Below, piece after piece: positions 43,667-51,729 of a stretch of 64,000 nucleotides of DNA (position 1 is its first letter; every line of letters begins with the position of its first letter). Source of the stretch: Anaeromonas frigoriresistens (GTDB taxonomy: Bacteria > Bacillota > Clostridia > Tissierellales > SIT17); NCBI RefSeq assembly GCF_016820655.1, contig NZ_WSFT01000016.1:62001-126000 (forward strand), read 5' to 3'. A model generated the notes under the pieces. That model had not been told where the DNA came from. It ran no database searches and worked only from the letters and a program-made list of their open reading frames with translations. A program made the translations under genes and the position numbers.

Positions 43667-45520
43667 TTAAGCAAACAGGCTCAATACTCTATATAATATT
43701 CCTCCAGTAATAAATGCTATAACCCAACTTGAGATCCAAATTGTCACTGCTTCTGTTTTACTTCTTTCTTTAAGCATAATTATCATGGCTGCAATACATG
43801 GAACAAATAGAGTAATAGTAACTAACGAAACAATTGTTTGATCAGCAGTCATAGTAAGTGAACTTAACCCTGCTGCTCCAAAGTCACGACGAACTATACC
43901 CATAATAAATGCTGTAGCAGTTTCTTTAGGTAGTCCTAACCACCCTACTGTTATTGGCTCTACTGCATTTTGTATAGCTACTAGTATACCACTGTATTGA
44001 AGTAAAGTTATTGCTATTGCACCTATAATAAATATAGGTCCAGCTTCTTTTATAAAGGATATTGATTTCATATATGTTTTTCTCAGCACATTACCTATTC
44101 TTGGTATTCTTAATGGTGGTAAGTCAATTAATAGATCAGTTGACTCTCCAGGTAGTATTTTATTTAATATAGTTCCTGATAACACATATACTATAAAGAT
44201 GGTAATTGCATATATTATTAAATATTTTACTCCTAATGGAGCAATTAAACCTACAATAACACCTATCTGTGCTGAACAAGGTATTGCTAAGCCAAGTAAA
44301 AATACAGCAATTATTCTTTCTCTTTTAGATCCTAACATTCTAGTAGTTATTGTAGCCATTGTTACACAACCAAAACCTAATATCATTGGTATTACTGCCC
44401 TACCATTCAATCCAATAGAAGTTAATAATCTATCAACTAAAGCAGCTATTCTTGGTAAATACCCTGAGTCTTCTAATACTGATAAGAATAAATAGAAACC
44501 TACTACTAAGGGTAATAATAATCCTAAAGTATATGTTACTGACATAGTTAATATCCCAAATTCCCCTATAAGAATCTGACCTATAAAGGAAGATTCAGGA
44601 ATAAAATTTTCTACTATTCCTCTAATGAAAGGTTCATAGGTTTCAATAAAAATAGTTTCTTCAGTTATTCCAACTACTGTTTGAGCAATAAATACTCCTA
44701 CAAACTCATACAACAGATATAATGCTCCTAATAACATAGGGATTCCTGTTAATGGCTTAAGCATTAATCTTCCTAATTTTGTGCTAAAGCTTGTACTGTC
44801 CGTTGTTTCCGTTACTACTCTATCAATTATATTGTTAACTCTTTCTCTTCTATCTAAATACACTTGCTCTCTATAATCTATAACTTCAACATTATTTTTG
44901 GCGATAACATGAGGATCTCCCTCCATTATTAATACTGCTTCTGCTTTATTAGTTGATTTTTTTGTTATTTCTTCCAATTCTTTTGTAAGTTTTATACTAC
45001 TATTTCCTATTTCAGCTAAGTGTAGAGAATTCTTCACCTTATCAAGACCCTCTCCCTTTGGAGCAATGGTCGGTATAACTGGCACACCTAATTCTTCACT
45101 TAATCTGTCTATATTAATTTGCAATCCATTCTTTTTGGCTTCATCCATCATATTAATAGCAACTATTGTAGGAATACCCATATCAATAATCTGTTGTGTT
45201 AAAAATAAATCCCTCTCTAAATGTACGGCATCTATTACGTTCACAACTAAATCTGCCGATGCTATAGCATCTCTAGCAACTATTTCTTCATCATTAAATG
45301 AAGAAACTCCATATACTCCAGGTGTATCTATTATTACATAGTCTCTAAATTTGCCTGAACTAATATCTAAAGTTGTTCCAGGAAAATTAGATACATCTAC
45401 ATATACTCCTGTAAATGAGTTAAAAAATATTGATTTTCCTACATTGGGATTACCAGCAAGTACTACTTTTCGTGCCCCTTCTGGAATATCTATCTGATGA
45501 CTTATATTACAACAATCCAT
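43667..45520 (-). CDS. feoB: Ferrous iron transporter FeoB
   Basis: 617 residues. The N-terminal GTPase domain has G1 GNPNVGKSIFFNS, G3 DTPG and G4 NMMDEA; the membrane core has the paired Gate motifs (LEDSGYLPRIAALVDRLL, GFGCVTMATITTR, VRRDFGAAGL). A helical linker joins the two. It is slightly shorter than E. coli FeoB but typical for Firmicutes. It follows feoA after 11 bases and precedes the zinc-ribbon gene. Confidence 0.96.
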   Translation of the reverse strand: MDCCNISHQIDIPEGARKVVLAGNPNVGKSIFFNSFTGVYVDVSNFPGTTLDISSGKFRDYVIIDTPGVYGVSSFNDEEIVARDAIASADLVVNVIDAVHLERDLFLTQQIIDMGIPTIVAINMMDEAKKNGLQINIDRLSEELGVPVIPTIAPKGEGLDKVKNSLHLAEIGNSSIKLTKELEEITKKSTNKAEAVLIMEGDPHVIAKNNVEVIDYREQVYLDRRERVNNIIDRVVTETTDSTSFSTKLGRLMLKPLTGIPMLLGALYLLYEFVGVFIAQTVVGITEETIFIETYEPFIRGIVENFIPESSFIGQILIGEFGILTMSVTYTLGLLLPLVVGFYLFLSVLEDSGYLPRIAALVDRLLTSIGLNGRAVIPMILGFGCVTMATITTRMLGSKRERIIAVFLLGLAIPCSAQIGVIVGLIAPLGVKYLIIYAITIFIVYVLSGTILNKILPGESTDLLIDLPPLRIPRIGNVLRKTYMKSISFIKEAGPIFIIGAIAITLLQYSGILVAIQNAVEPITVGWLGLPKETATAFIMGIVRRDFGAAGLSSLTMTADQTIVSLVTITLFVPCIAAMIIMLKERSKTEAVTIWISSWVIAFITGGILYRVLSLFA

Positions 45521-45531
45521 TCTGTCTCCTC

Positions 45532-45789
45532 CTATCTTGCTATAGCTGCTTCACCCACAGCTTCCTTTGATTGTATTTCATCGACCGTTATTTTATTTGC
45601 TAATTTTCTACCTACAGCAATTTCTTGTAAATTTTTTTTAAGAACTATTGGGCCACCGGGTATTTTCTCAATGCACTCAACTGTTGATCCTTCAGAAATT
45701 CCAAATCTTAAGGTTTTAGCCCTAATCATAGGATCAGGAATGTTAATTATTTTAAATTTGTCTCCTCTATTCACATCAGATAAATTCAT
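45532..45789 (-). CDS. feoA: Ferrous iron transport protein FeoA
   Basis: An 85-residue SH3-like protein that works with FeoB (LSDVNRGDKFKIINIPD, LRFGISEGSTVECIEKIPGG, EIAVGRKLANKITV). The ATG at 45789 has GAGGAGG at 8-base spacing. A TATAAT at 45844-45849 and a TGAT-N4-ATCA palindrome upstream suggest control by a Crp/Fnr-type regulator. Confidence 0.94.
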   Translation of the reverse strand: MNLSDVNRGDKFKIINIPDPMIRAKTLRFGISEGSTVECIEKIPGGPIVLKKNLQEIAVGRKLANKITVDEIQSKEAVGEAAIAR

Positions 45790-45843
45790 CAATAATGCCT
45801 CCTCTATAATAATTATATTCATTGTCTGTTGAAATCTATTCTC

Positions 45844-45849
45844 ATTATA
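45844..45849 (-). promoter_or_regulatory. -10 element of the feoAB promoter
   Basis: TATAAT on the minus strand without a good -35 hexamer at 17 bases, as expected for an activator-dependent promoter. Confidence 0.5.
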
Positions 45850-45869
45850 GCATAAAAAAAATAATATGT

Positions 45870-45885
45870 AGTGATATTTATCACA
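45870..45885 (-). promoter_or_regulatory. Crp/Fnr-type palindrome upstream of feoA
   Basis: TGTGATAAATATCACT on the minus strand: TGAT-N4-ATCA matches FNR half-sites and TGTGA-N6-TCACT nearly matches Crp half-sites. The centre lies about 40.5 bases upstream of the predicted start, where class II activators bind. Confidence 0.55.
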
Positions 45886-45979
45886 TATTTAATATTTAAC
45901 TGATAATAGTTTTCATTTGGTGGTTTAATTATAAACTTTTGATATATTTTTGTCAATAGCTTTTACTATACTTTTATTT

Positions 45980-46012
45980 AATAAAACCCATGGAGTTATT
46001 TTCCATAGGTTT
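45980..46012 (-). terminator. Terminator after the beta-lactamase-like gene
   Basis: The stem AAACCTATGGA/TCCATGGGTTT (one G-U), 7-base loop, TTTATT tail; the 5' arm is in the last codons. Confidence 0.75.
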
Positions 46013-46775
46013 CATTAAAATATTTATATACCTTTTCAGATATGTTTCCAATAACTTTTCTACCATATATATTATCTATTCCGTCCCATGTTAACATACA
46101 AAATAGATACTCTCTATTATCTATTGACACTACCCCTGCATCATGATTTAAATTAGGTAAATCACCTGTTTTATGATATATTTTTGAATTGCTTTTATCT
46201 ATATTCCTTGACATCATTCTATTATCTACTTGCTTACTCATTATATGCATCATTTCATCACAGTAACTTTCATCAATTAAATCTTTATAATAAATTTTCT
46301 TTAGAATATATGCGATATCTCTTACTGAAGTAGTGTTATCAAAGCCTTGTTTCTTTTTTTCAAAATCCATCATTTTTCTATTTATTACAGTTTCTTTTAA
46401 TCCATGTTTATGTATAAAATCATTAATATTCTCCATGCCTAAAATATCTATAATTTCGTTAGTAGCAGTATTATCACTTAAATTCATCATTAAAAATATT
46501 AAATCTTTTATTGAAAAACAATAACTAGAAAGATTTCTTATAAGACTTCCTCCCACAATGTTTTCTCCATTTATGGTCACATTTTTTTCTAACATAAATT
46601 TATTCTGATAAACTTGATTAAATGCCTCTGCCATTATAAAAATTTTAATCATACTGGCAGCTGATACTGACTCTTCAGTGTTTATATCAAATATAATTTT
46701 ATTATCTTTTAGATCTTCGACGTATAAGCTATATTTCAGTTTATCTTCATCTATAAGCTTATGAATATCAAACAT
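45996..46775 (-). CDS. Class A beta-lactamase-like serine hydrolase, no signal peptide
   Basis: A 259-residue protein of the beta-lactamase/transpeptidase fold. It has the catalytic S-x-x-K (ASMIKIF), S-D-N (LSDNTATNEI) and K-T-G (HKTGDLPN) motifs and a glutamate in the omega-loop area (MMDFEKKKQGFDNTT). Unlike secreted beta-lactamases it has no signal peptide, so it probably acts in the cytoplasm or on peptides. It follows the M20 amidohydrolase gene by 11 bases, behind AAGGAG. Antibiotic resistance is not implied. Confidence 0.85.
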   Translation of the reverse strand: MFDIHKLIDEDKLKYSLYVEDLKDNKIIFDINTEESVSAASMIKIFIMAEAFNQVYQNKFMLEKNVTINGENIVGGSLIRNLSSYCFSIKDLIFLMMNLSDNTATNEIIDILGMENINDFIHKHGLKETVINRKMMDFEKKKQGFDNTTSVRDIAYILKKIYYKDLIDESYCDEMMHIMSKQVDNRMMSRNIDKSNSKIYHKTGDLPNLNHDAGVVSIDNREYLFCMLTWDGIDNIYGRKVIGNISEKVYKYFNETYGK

Positions 46776-46786
46776 TATTTCACTCC

Positions 46787-47962
46787 TTATTTTAAAAATT
46801 TAATGACATTGGATACTTGCATTGCAACTCCAATAGGTAAGCAATCTTCATCAATATTAAATCTATCATGATGTCCATCATAAATTATTCCATTTTCTTC
46901 GTTTCTACATCCTAGTCTATAGTAAGCTCCCTTTGCTTTGTTCAAGAAATATGCGAAATCTTCCACCCCTAAACTTGGTTCATTAATTATAATAATGTTT
47001 TCTTCACCTAGTAATTTTTCACCATTATGCTTTACTAAGTCCACCATATCATCATGATTGATCAATGCAGCGTAACCTTCCTCACGAATAAATTCTCCTC
47101 TCCCTCCTAAAGTTCTTGGTATACCTTCCACTATATTTTGGATTCTAGATAAAGCCATTTCTCTAGTTTTTGGAGTAAGAGTCCTTAAAGTCCCTCTTAT
47201 TTGAACAGAATTCGCGATAATATTGTGCTGAGTACCCCCGTTTATTGTGCCTAATGACACCACTGCAGAATCAACGGGACTTATATTTCTACTTACAATA
47301 GACTGTAATGCATTAATAACTTGAGCTGTTATCATGATACTATCGATACCGCTTTGAGGATATGCACCATGGGTACTCTCACCCAATATTTTAATATTTA
47401 ATGTATCAGAGGATGCATTCATTTTATCATATTTTATTCCAATTTTTCCAACAGGTATTTCTGGAGCAACATGAAGTCCAAATATAGCATCAACCTTTGG
47501 ATTCTCCATAACTCCTGCTTCTATCATTGGTTGAGCCCCTCCAACTGTTTCTTCAGCTGGTTGAAATATTAGTTTAATATTCCCTTTTATATCACCCTTT
47601 ATTTCATTTAATATTTTAGCTGTACCTAGAAGTATAGTCATATGAGCATCATGACCACAAGCATGCATTTTTCCATCTACTTTAGATTTGTATGATACAT
47701 CATTTTTTTCCAAAATAGGTAGCGCATCCATATCAGCCCTAAGAGCTACAGTTTTACCTTTCTCAGCACCTTTTATTAGACCTACTACTCCTGTATTAGC
47801 AACTCCTCTTTGATATTCTATACCCATTTCATCTAATAAGTTGCATATTTTTTCTGAAGTTTTAAACTCTTCCATGCCTAATTCAGGACATATATGAAAA
47901 TCTCTTCTTACTTTTATCAACCAGTCTTTAATATCTTTAGACTTATTCAATATATTATCCAT
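46787..47962 (-). CDS. M20 family amidohydrolase
   Basis: A 391-residue metal-dependent hydrolase of N-acyl amino acids (hippurate or N-acetyl-DAP type). Metal-site motifs: LRADMDALPI, MHACGHDAHM, QPAEETVGGAQPMIEAG and the late GHHDRFNIDED. Substrate is uncertain; neighbours (LD-carboxypeptidase, LysA, serine hydrolase) favour peptidoglycan- or diaminopimelate-derived compounds. It overlaps the ldcA-like gene by 8 bases. Confidence 0.9.
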   Translation of the reverse strand: MDNILNKSKDIKDWLIKVRRDFHICPELGMEEFKTSEKICNLLDEMGIEYQRGVANTGVVGLIKGAEKGKTVALRADMDALPILEKNDVSYKSKVDGKMHACGHDAHMTILLGTAKILNEIKGDIKGNIKLIFQPAEETVGGAQPMIEAGVMENPKVDAIFGLHVAPEIPVGKIGIKYDKMNASSDTLNIKILGESTHGAYPQSGIDSIMITAQVINALQSIVSRNISPVDSAVVSLGTINGGTQHNIIANSVQIRGTLRTLTPKTREMALSRIQNIVEGIPRTLGGRGEFIREEGYAALINHDDMVDLVKHNGEKLLGEENIIIINEPSLGVEDFAYFLNKAKGAYYRLGCRNEENGIIYDGHHDRFNIDEDCLPIGVAMQVSNVIKFLK

Positions 47963-48887
47963 CTATCGTTACTCGCTCCTTTATAATTAGTCTTCCTTCA
48001 TCTCCGTTCACTTCAACTTTTGATCCAAATGGTAATGTAATATTAGGTGTACAATGGCCAGACTTTAGATTGTATATAATTGGTACTCTTAATGGTATCA
48101 ATATATCCTCAAAAACTTCCATTAAAGATTGATCTTCTTTATCTTCTTGTACGCAGTTATTAAAATCTCCCAAAACTATCCCACGAACAGAATCTAGTTT
48201 CCCAGCTAATTTTAATTGCATCAACATTCTATCTATTCTAAATGTATACTCACCTATATCTTCTATAAAAAGTATTTTATCCTCTGTGTCAATCTCATAT
48301 GGTGTACCAATAGTTCCAGAAATAAGAGCTAAGTTTCCGCCTATTAACTCTCCCTCTGCTATACCTTTAACTATGGATTTAATTTTTTCTCCCTCAGGAT
48401 TATTAATCTCTAACGTATTTTCACTTGTCATTAGCACTTCTTTAAATGATTGCAAAGAGAAGCTATCTAATCCATCCCTCATATCACTTACTGTCATGGG
48501 GCCATGAAATGTTATTAGATTAGCTCTATTATTAATAGCTATATGTAATGCAGTAATATCACTATAACCCATGAATATTTTTGGATTTTCTTTAATTAAA
48601 TCATAGTCTATTTTTTCTAGTATTCTATGAACTCCATAACCACCTCTTATACAAAATATTGCATCTACATCTTTATCTTTAAACATATCATTAATATTTT
48701 TTGCCCTTAACTCATCATCTCCTGCTAAATACCCTTTCTTACTATAGCAGCTGTCACTTACTTTTACTTTAAATCCTTGAGACTTTAAATACTCAATTGA
48801 CTTATCTACCTTTTCTTTTGATGAATCGCTAGCAGGAGCTACTAATCCTATAGTATCTCCTTTTCTTAACATTTTAGGTTTAAACAT
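47955..48887 (-). CDS. S66 LD-carboxypeptidase
   Basis: A 310-residue cytoplasmic serine peptidase that cleaves the L,D bond to the terminal D-amino acid of murein tetrapeptides. Nucleophile serine in FMGYSDITALH, glutamate in LFIEDIGEYTFRIDRML, histidine in GHCTPNITLPFG. The N-terminal GDTIGLVAPAS is typical of the LdcA/MccF family. It begins just after the spmB terminator with little room for a promoter, so it may depend on read-through from lysA-spmAB. Confidence 0.92.
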   Translation of the reverse strand: MFKPKMLRKGDTIGLVAPASDSSKEKVDKSIEYLKSQGFKVKVSDSCYSKKGYLAGDDELRAKNINDMFKDKDVDAIFCIRGGYGVHRILEKIDYDLIKENPKIFMGYSDITALHIAINNRANLITFHGPMTVSDMRDGLDSFSLQSFKEVLMTSENTLEINNPEGEKIKSIVKGIAEGELIGGNLALISGTIGTPYEIDTEDKILFIEDIGEYTFRIDRMLMQLKLAGKLDSVRGIVLGDFNNCVQEDKEDQSLMEVFEDILIPLRVPIIYNLKSGHCTPNITLPFGSKVEVNGDEGRLIIKERVTIDG

Positions 48888-48902
48888 ATAATCTCTTCCT
48901 TT

Positions 48903-48934
48903 CTAAAAAAATAAGGGCATATGCCCTTATTTTT
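48903..48934 (-). terminator. Terminator after spmB
   Basis: The stem AAATAAGGGCAT/ATGCCCTTATTT followed by a T run on the minus strand. Confidence 0.85.
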
Positions 48935-48941
48935 ATTATTA

Positions 48942-49475
48942 TTAAAACATTAAATTCGCCACTACTACTGCTGTTATTATTCCCACTGCATCAGCTATTA
49001 AGCCAGCCGGTAAAGCGTGCCTAGTTTTTCTAATTGAAACTGCTCCAAAGTATACTGCTAATACATAAAATGTAGTCTCTGTTGAACCCATCATTACGGA
49101 AGACATTCTTCCTATAATAGAATCCGGACCATGAGTTTCAAATAAGCTGTTCATTATACCAGAAGCTCCACCACCTGAAAGTGGTCTCATTAAAGCCATA
49201 GGTAATACTTCAGATGGCATACCTATAAGACTTGTTATAGGGTTTAATGCTTTAGTGAATAGTTCCATTGCTCCTGACGCTCTAAAAATACCTATTCCCA
49301 CCAACATAGCTACTAAGTACGGTATTATCTTAACAGCTGTATAGAATCCATCTTTTGCCCCTTCTGTAAAGGCTTCATAAACTTTTACTTTTTTAAACAT
49401 ACCATAAGTTGGTATAGCAAGTAAAATAAATGGTATTGCATATTTTGAAATAACTTCCATTATTGTAATAAACAT
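48942..49475 (-). CDS. spmB: Spore maturation protein B (SpmB)
   Basis: A 177-residue membrane protein of the SpmB/nucleoside-recognition family (FTKALNPITSLIGMPSEVLP, ALMRPLSGGGASGIMNSLFE, MSSVMMGSTETTFYVLAVYFG). In Bacillus SpmA and SpmB are needed for proper spore core dehydration. Good GGGGGAT site; it starts 16 bases after spmA. Confidence 0.95.
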   Translation of the reverse strand: MFITIMEVISKYAIPFILLAIPTYGMFKKVKVYEAFTEGAKDGFYTAVKIIPYLVAMLVGIGIFRASGAMELFTKALNPITSLIGMPSEVLPMALMRPLSGGGASGIMNSLFETHGPDSIIGRMSSVMMGSTETTFYVLAVYFGAVSIRKTRHALPAGLIADAVGIITAVVVANLMF

Positions 49476-49491
49476 TTATAATCCCCCTTTA

Positions 49492-50118
49492 TTATTTAGA
49501 TTCTGCAGTCTTTTTATTTCTACTTGGATTTGTAGAAGAGAAAATCGGTAGTTTCTGTAAAGTTTTTACAGCTATTACAGCAGCAATAGTTGATGCAATA
49601 GTTGCTATTATTGCTGGCCCTATTATTTCAGTAGGATTAGCTGATCCTGCTGCAGATCTATAAGCTATTACTGTTGCAGGGATTAGTGTAACACTTGAGG
49701 TATTAATAGCTAAGAATGTACACATTGCATTTGAAGCTGTTTCTTTATCCTCGTTAATTTCATTTAATTCTTTCATTGCTTTAAGTCCTAATGGTGTTGC
49801 TGCATTACCTAACCCTAACACATTTGCAGCCATGTTCATAATCATTGCTCCCATTGCTGGATGATCAGCGGGTACTTCTGGGAATAGTCTAACCATTAAA
49901 GGTCTTAAAGCCCTAGCTAAAAGATTAACTAAACCAGATTCTTCAGCAATTTTCATAATACCTAACCAAAGAGCCATTACTCCAATAAGTCCTAAAGATA
50001 ATTCTACAGCTAATTCTGCATTTTCAATAGCAGCATCAGTTACCGCTGAAATATCTCCAGTAAAAGTTGCTACAAGTATTCCTATTGCAATGAATAGAAA
50101 CCAAATAATATTAATCAT
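49492..50118 (-). CDS. spmA: Spore maturation protein A (SpmA)
   Basis: A 208-residue membrane partner of SpmB (LGIMKIAEESGLVNLLARAL, NMAANVLGLGNAATPLGLKA, MCTFLAINTSSVTLIPATVI). The ATG at 50118 follows AAGGAGTGGGG; the longer frame upstream lacks a site. It lies 55 bases after lysA on the same strand with no terminator between, so it is probably co-transcribed from the sigma-54 promoter. Confidence 0.95.
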   Translation of the reverse strand: MINIIWFLFIAIGILVATFTGDISAVTDAAIENAELAVELSLGLIGVMALWLGIMKIAEESGLVNLLARALRPLMVRLFPEVPADHPAMGAMIMNMAANVLGLGNAATPLGLKAMKELNEINEDKETASNAMCTFLAINTSSVTLIPATVIAYRSAAGSANPTEIIGPAIIATIASTIAAVIAVKTLQKLPIFSSTNPSRNKKTAESK

Positions 50119-50173
50119 ATAACCCCACTCCTTATATATTTTTTTTGAAAAATAACTCATCTTTTTAAAAAAA

Positions 50174-51511
50174 TTATATAATACCCTTTACCTTAGATGG
50201 ACTAATCTCCTTATTACTTAACATTTTAGGTATTCTTTCTCCCCTTAGTAAATCTTCATAACCTTGTCTTTCCACCATAACTTCAGCTTGACCGTTATTT
50301 ATCAAAACTACTGCTGATCTTAGACTCCTGTTGTAATTGCTTGCCATAGAAAAATTATAAGCTCCAGTATTATATACTGCTAAAATATCACCAGGAACTA
50401 TATGAGGCACTTCTAAATTCTTCATAAGAATATCTCCAGACTCACAACATTTACCTGCTATTGTAACTTCACAAACTTTTTCTTTATTCATCTTATTAGC
50501 TATATCTCCATAATATTTTGCTCCATAAAGGGAAGGTCTTGGATTATCTGTCATTCCTCCATCGATAGCTACATATGTCCTTAATCCTGGAATCTCTTTA
50601 ATACTACCAATAGTATAAAGAGTAGTACCAGCTTCACCTACTATCCATCTACCTGGTTCTATCATAATCTCAGGCATAGAAAGATTATATTCAGAAATTT
50701 TCAAACTTATTCTGTCCATTAAAGGTTTGATAAAATATTTTAATGATCTTCTGATGTCATCTTTCAAGTGAGGAATCCCATATCCTCCTCCCGTATTTAA
50801 TTCTTCTGTGATATACCCTAGGTCATCTTTTAATTCTTTCATTAATCTAATAGCTATATCCACAGCCTCAATATGGGATGTATTATCAAACAATTGGGAA
50901 CCTACATGAAAGTGGAAACCTTTCATTCCTATACTTTCTGATGATAAGGCTTTTTTAACAGCATCTGTTATTATGTCTTTTTCTAATGGAATGCCAAATT
51001 TAGAATCTTTTTGTCCAGTAGTAATGTACTTATGAGTATCACTATTGACCCCTGGAGTTATTCTATATAGAATATTCACTTTTTTGTCTAACTTTAGAGC
51101 AATTTGTTCTATTAATTCAAACTCATAAAAGTTATCTACCACTATTCTTCCTATTTCATTTTCAATAGCCATATACAATTCTTCATAACTTTTATTGTTT
51201 CCATGAAATATTATTTTTTCAGTAGGAAAATCAGCTTTTAAAGCTGTATATAATTCTCCACCAGATACTACATCAAGACCTAAGCCCTCCTTTTCAACTA
51301 TTTTACACATAGCCATTGTCAAAAAAGATTTACTAGCATATAGGGCTCTAGTATTTTTATACTCTGATAAGAACACCTTATATATCTCTCTACATCTTTC
51401 TTCTATTTTTTGCTGAGATACTACATAGAGAGGTGTTCCAAATTCTTTAGCCAGTTTAACGGTATCACATCCATCTATTATTAAATTACTATTTGCATTT
51501 TTATTAGTCAT
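50174..51511 (-). CDS. lysA: Diaminopimelate decarboxylase
   Basis: A PLP enzyme making L-lysine from meso-diaminopimelate; 445 residues. The PLP lysine is in ALYASKSFLTMAMCKIV; GLDVVSGGELYTALKADF, the glycine-rich NTGGGYGIPH and the late CESGDILMKN are typical of LysA. The ATG at 51511 follows AGAGGGAT. A near-perfect -24/-12 promoter lies 42-58 bases upstream and the adjacent gene encodes a sigma-54 activator. No other lysine-pathway gene is nearby, so a degradative or spore-linked role for its regulation is possible. Confidence 0.95.
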   Translation of the reverse strand: MTNKNANSNLIIDGCDTVKLAKEFGTPLYVVSQQKIEERCREIYKVFLSEYKNTRALYASKSFLTMAMCKIVEKEGLGLDVVSGGELYTALKADFPTEKIIFHGNNKSYEELYMAIENEIGRIVVDNFYEFELIEQIALKLDKKVNILYRITPGVNSDTHKYITTGQKDSKFGIPLEKDIITDAVKKALSSESIGMKGFHFHVGSQLFDNTSHIEAVDIAIRLMKELKDDLGYITEELNTGGGYGIPHLKDDIRRSLKYFIKPLMDRISLKISEYNLSMPEIMIEPGRWIVGEAGTTLYTIGSIKEIPGLRTYVAIDGGMTDNPRPSLYGAKYYGDIANKMNKEKVCEVTIAGKCCESGDILMKNLEVPHIVPGDILAVYNTGAYNFSMASNYNRSLRSAVVLINNGQAEVMVERQGYEDLLRGERIPKMLSNKEISPSKVKGII

Positions 51512-51552
51512 ATTTATCCCTCTTTCATTTAACTTTATATGACTAATTATAT

Positions 51553-51568
51553 TGCAATTAGTGTGCCA
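51553..51568 (-). promoter_or_regulatory. Sigma-54 (-24/-12) promoter of lysA-spmAB
   Basis: TGGCACACTAATTGCA on the minus strand fits the RpoN consensus TGGCAC-N5-TTGCW exactly, about 30 bases plus a normal leader before the lysA ATG. Confidence 0.85.
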
Positions 51569-51694
51569 AGCCATAAGCTAGTAAAGTAGGAATATATACT
51601 AATATTAAGTTCAAATAATTCCGTAAAACTGAACCACTTTTTATATTGCACCTTACATCGTTGTATCTTTCTAGTGTTTATAGATTAAAAACTA

Positions 51695-51710
51695 TTCCGT
51701 ATCATCGGAA
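51695..51710. promoter_or_regulatory. Candidate enhancer site 1 for the sigma-54 activator
   Basis: TTCCGTATCATCGGAA, a perfect TTCCG-N6-CGGAA inverted repeat, about 135 bases upstream of the -24/-12 promoter. A single half-site TTCCG also occurs at 51619-51623. Confidence 0.65.
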
Positions 51711-51713
51711 CGA

Positions 51714-51729
51714 TTCCGTCATTACGGAG
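51714..51729. promoter_or_regulatory. Candidate enhancer site 2 for the sigma-54 activator
   Basis: TTCCGTCATTACGGAG, the same inverted repeat with one mismatch, 19 bases centre-to-centre from site 1 (about two helical turns). It overlaps the stop codon of the activator gene. Confidence 0.6.

Noticed and set aside
51512-51721. T-box or lysine riboswitch before lysA
   Set aside because: No specifier or T-box sequence and no long structured leader; the region is explained by a -24/-12 promoter and inverted repeats.
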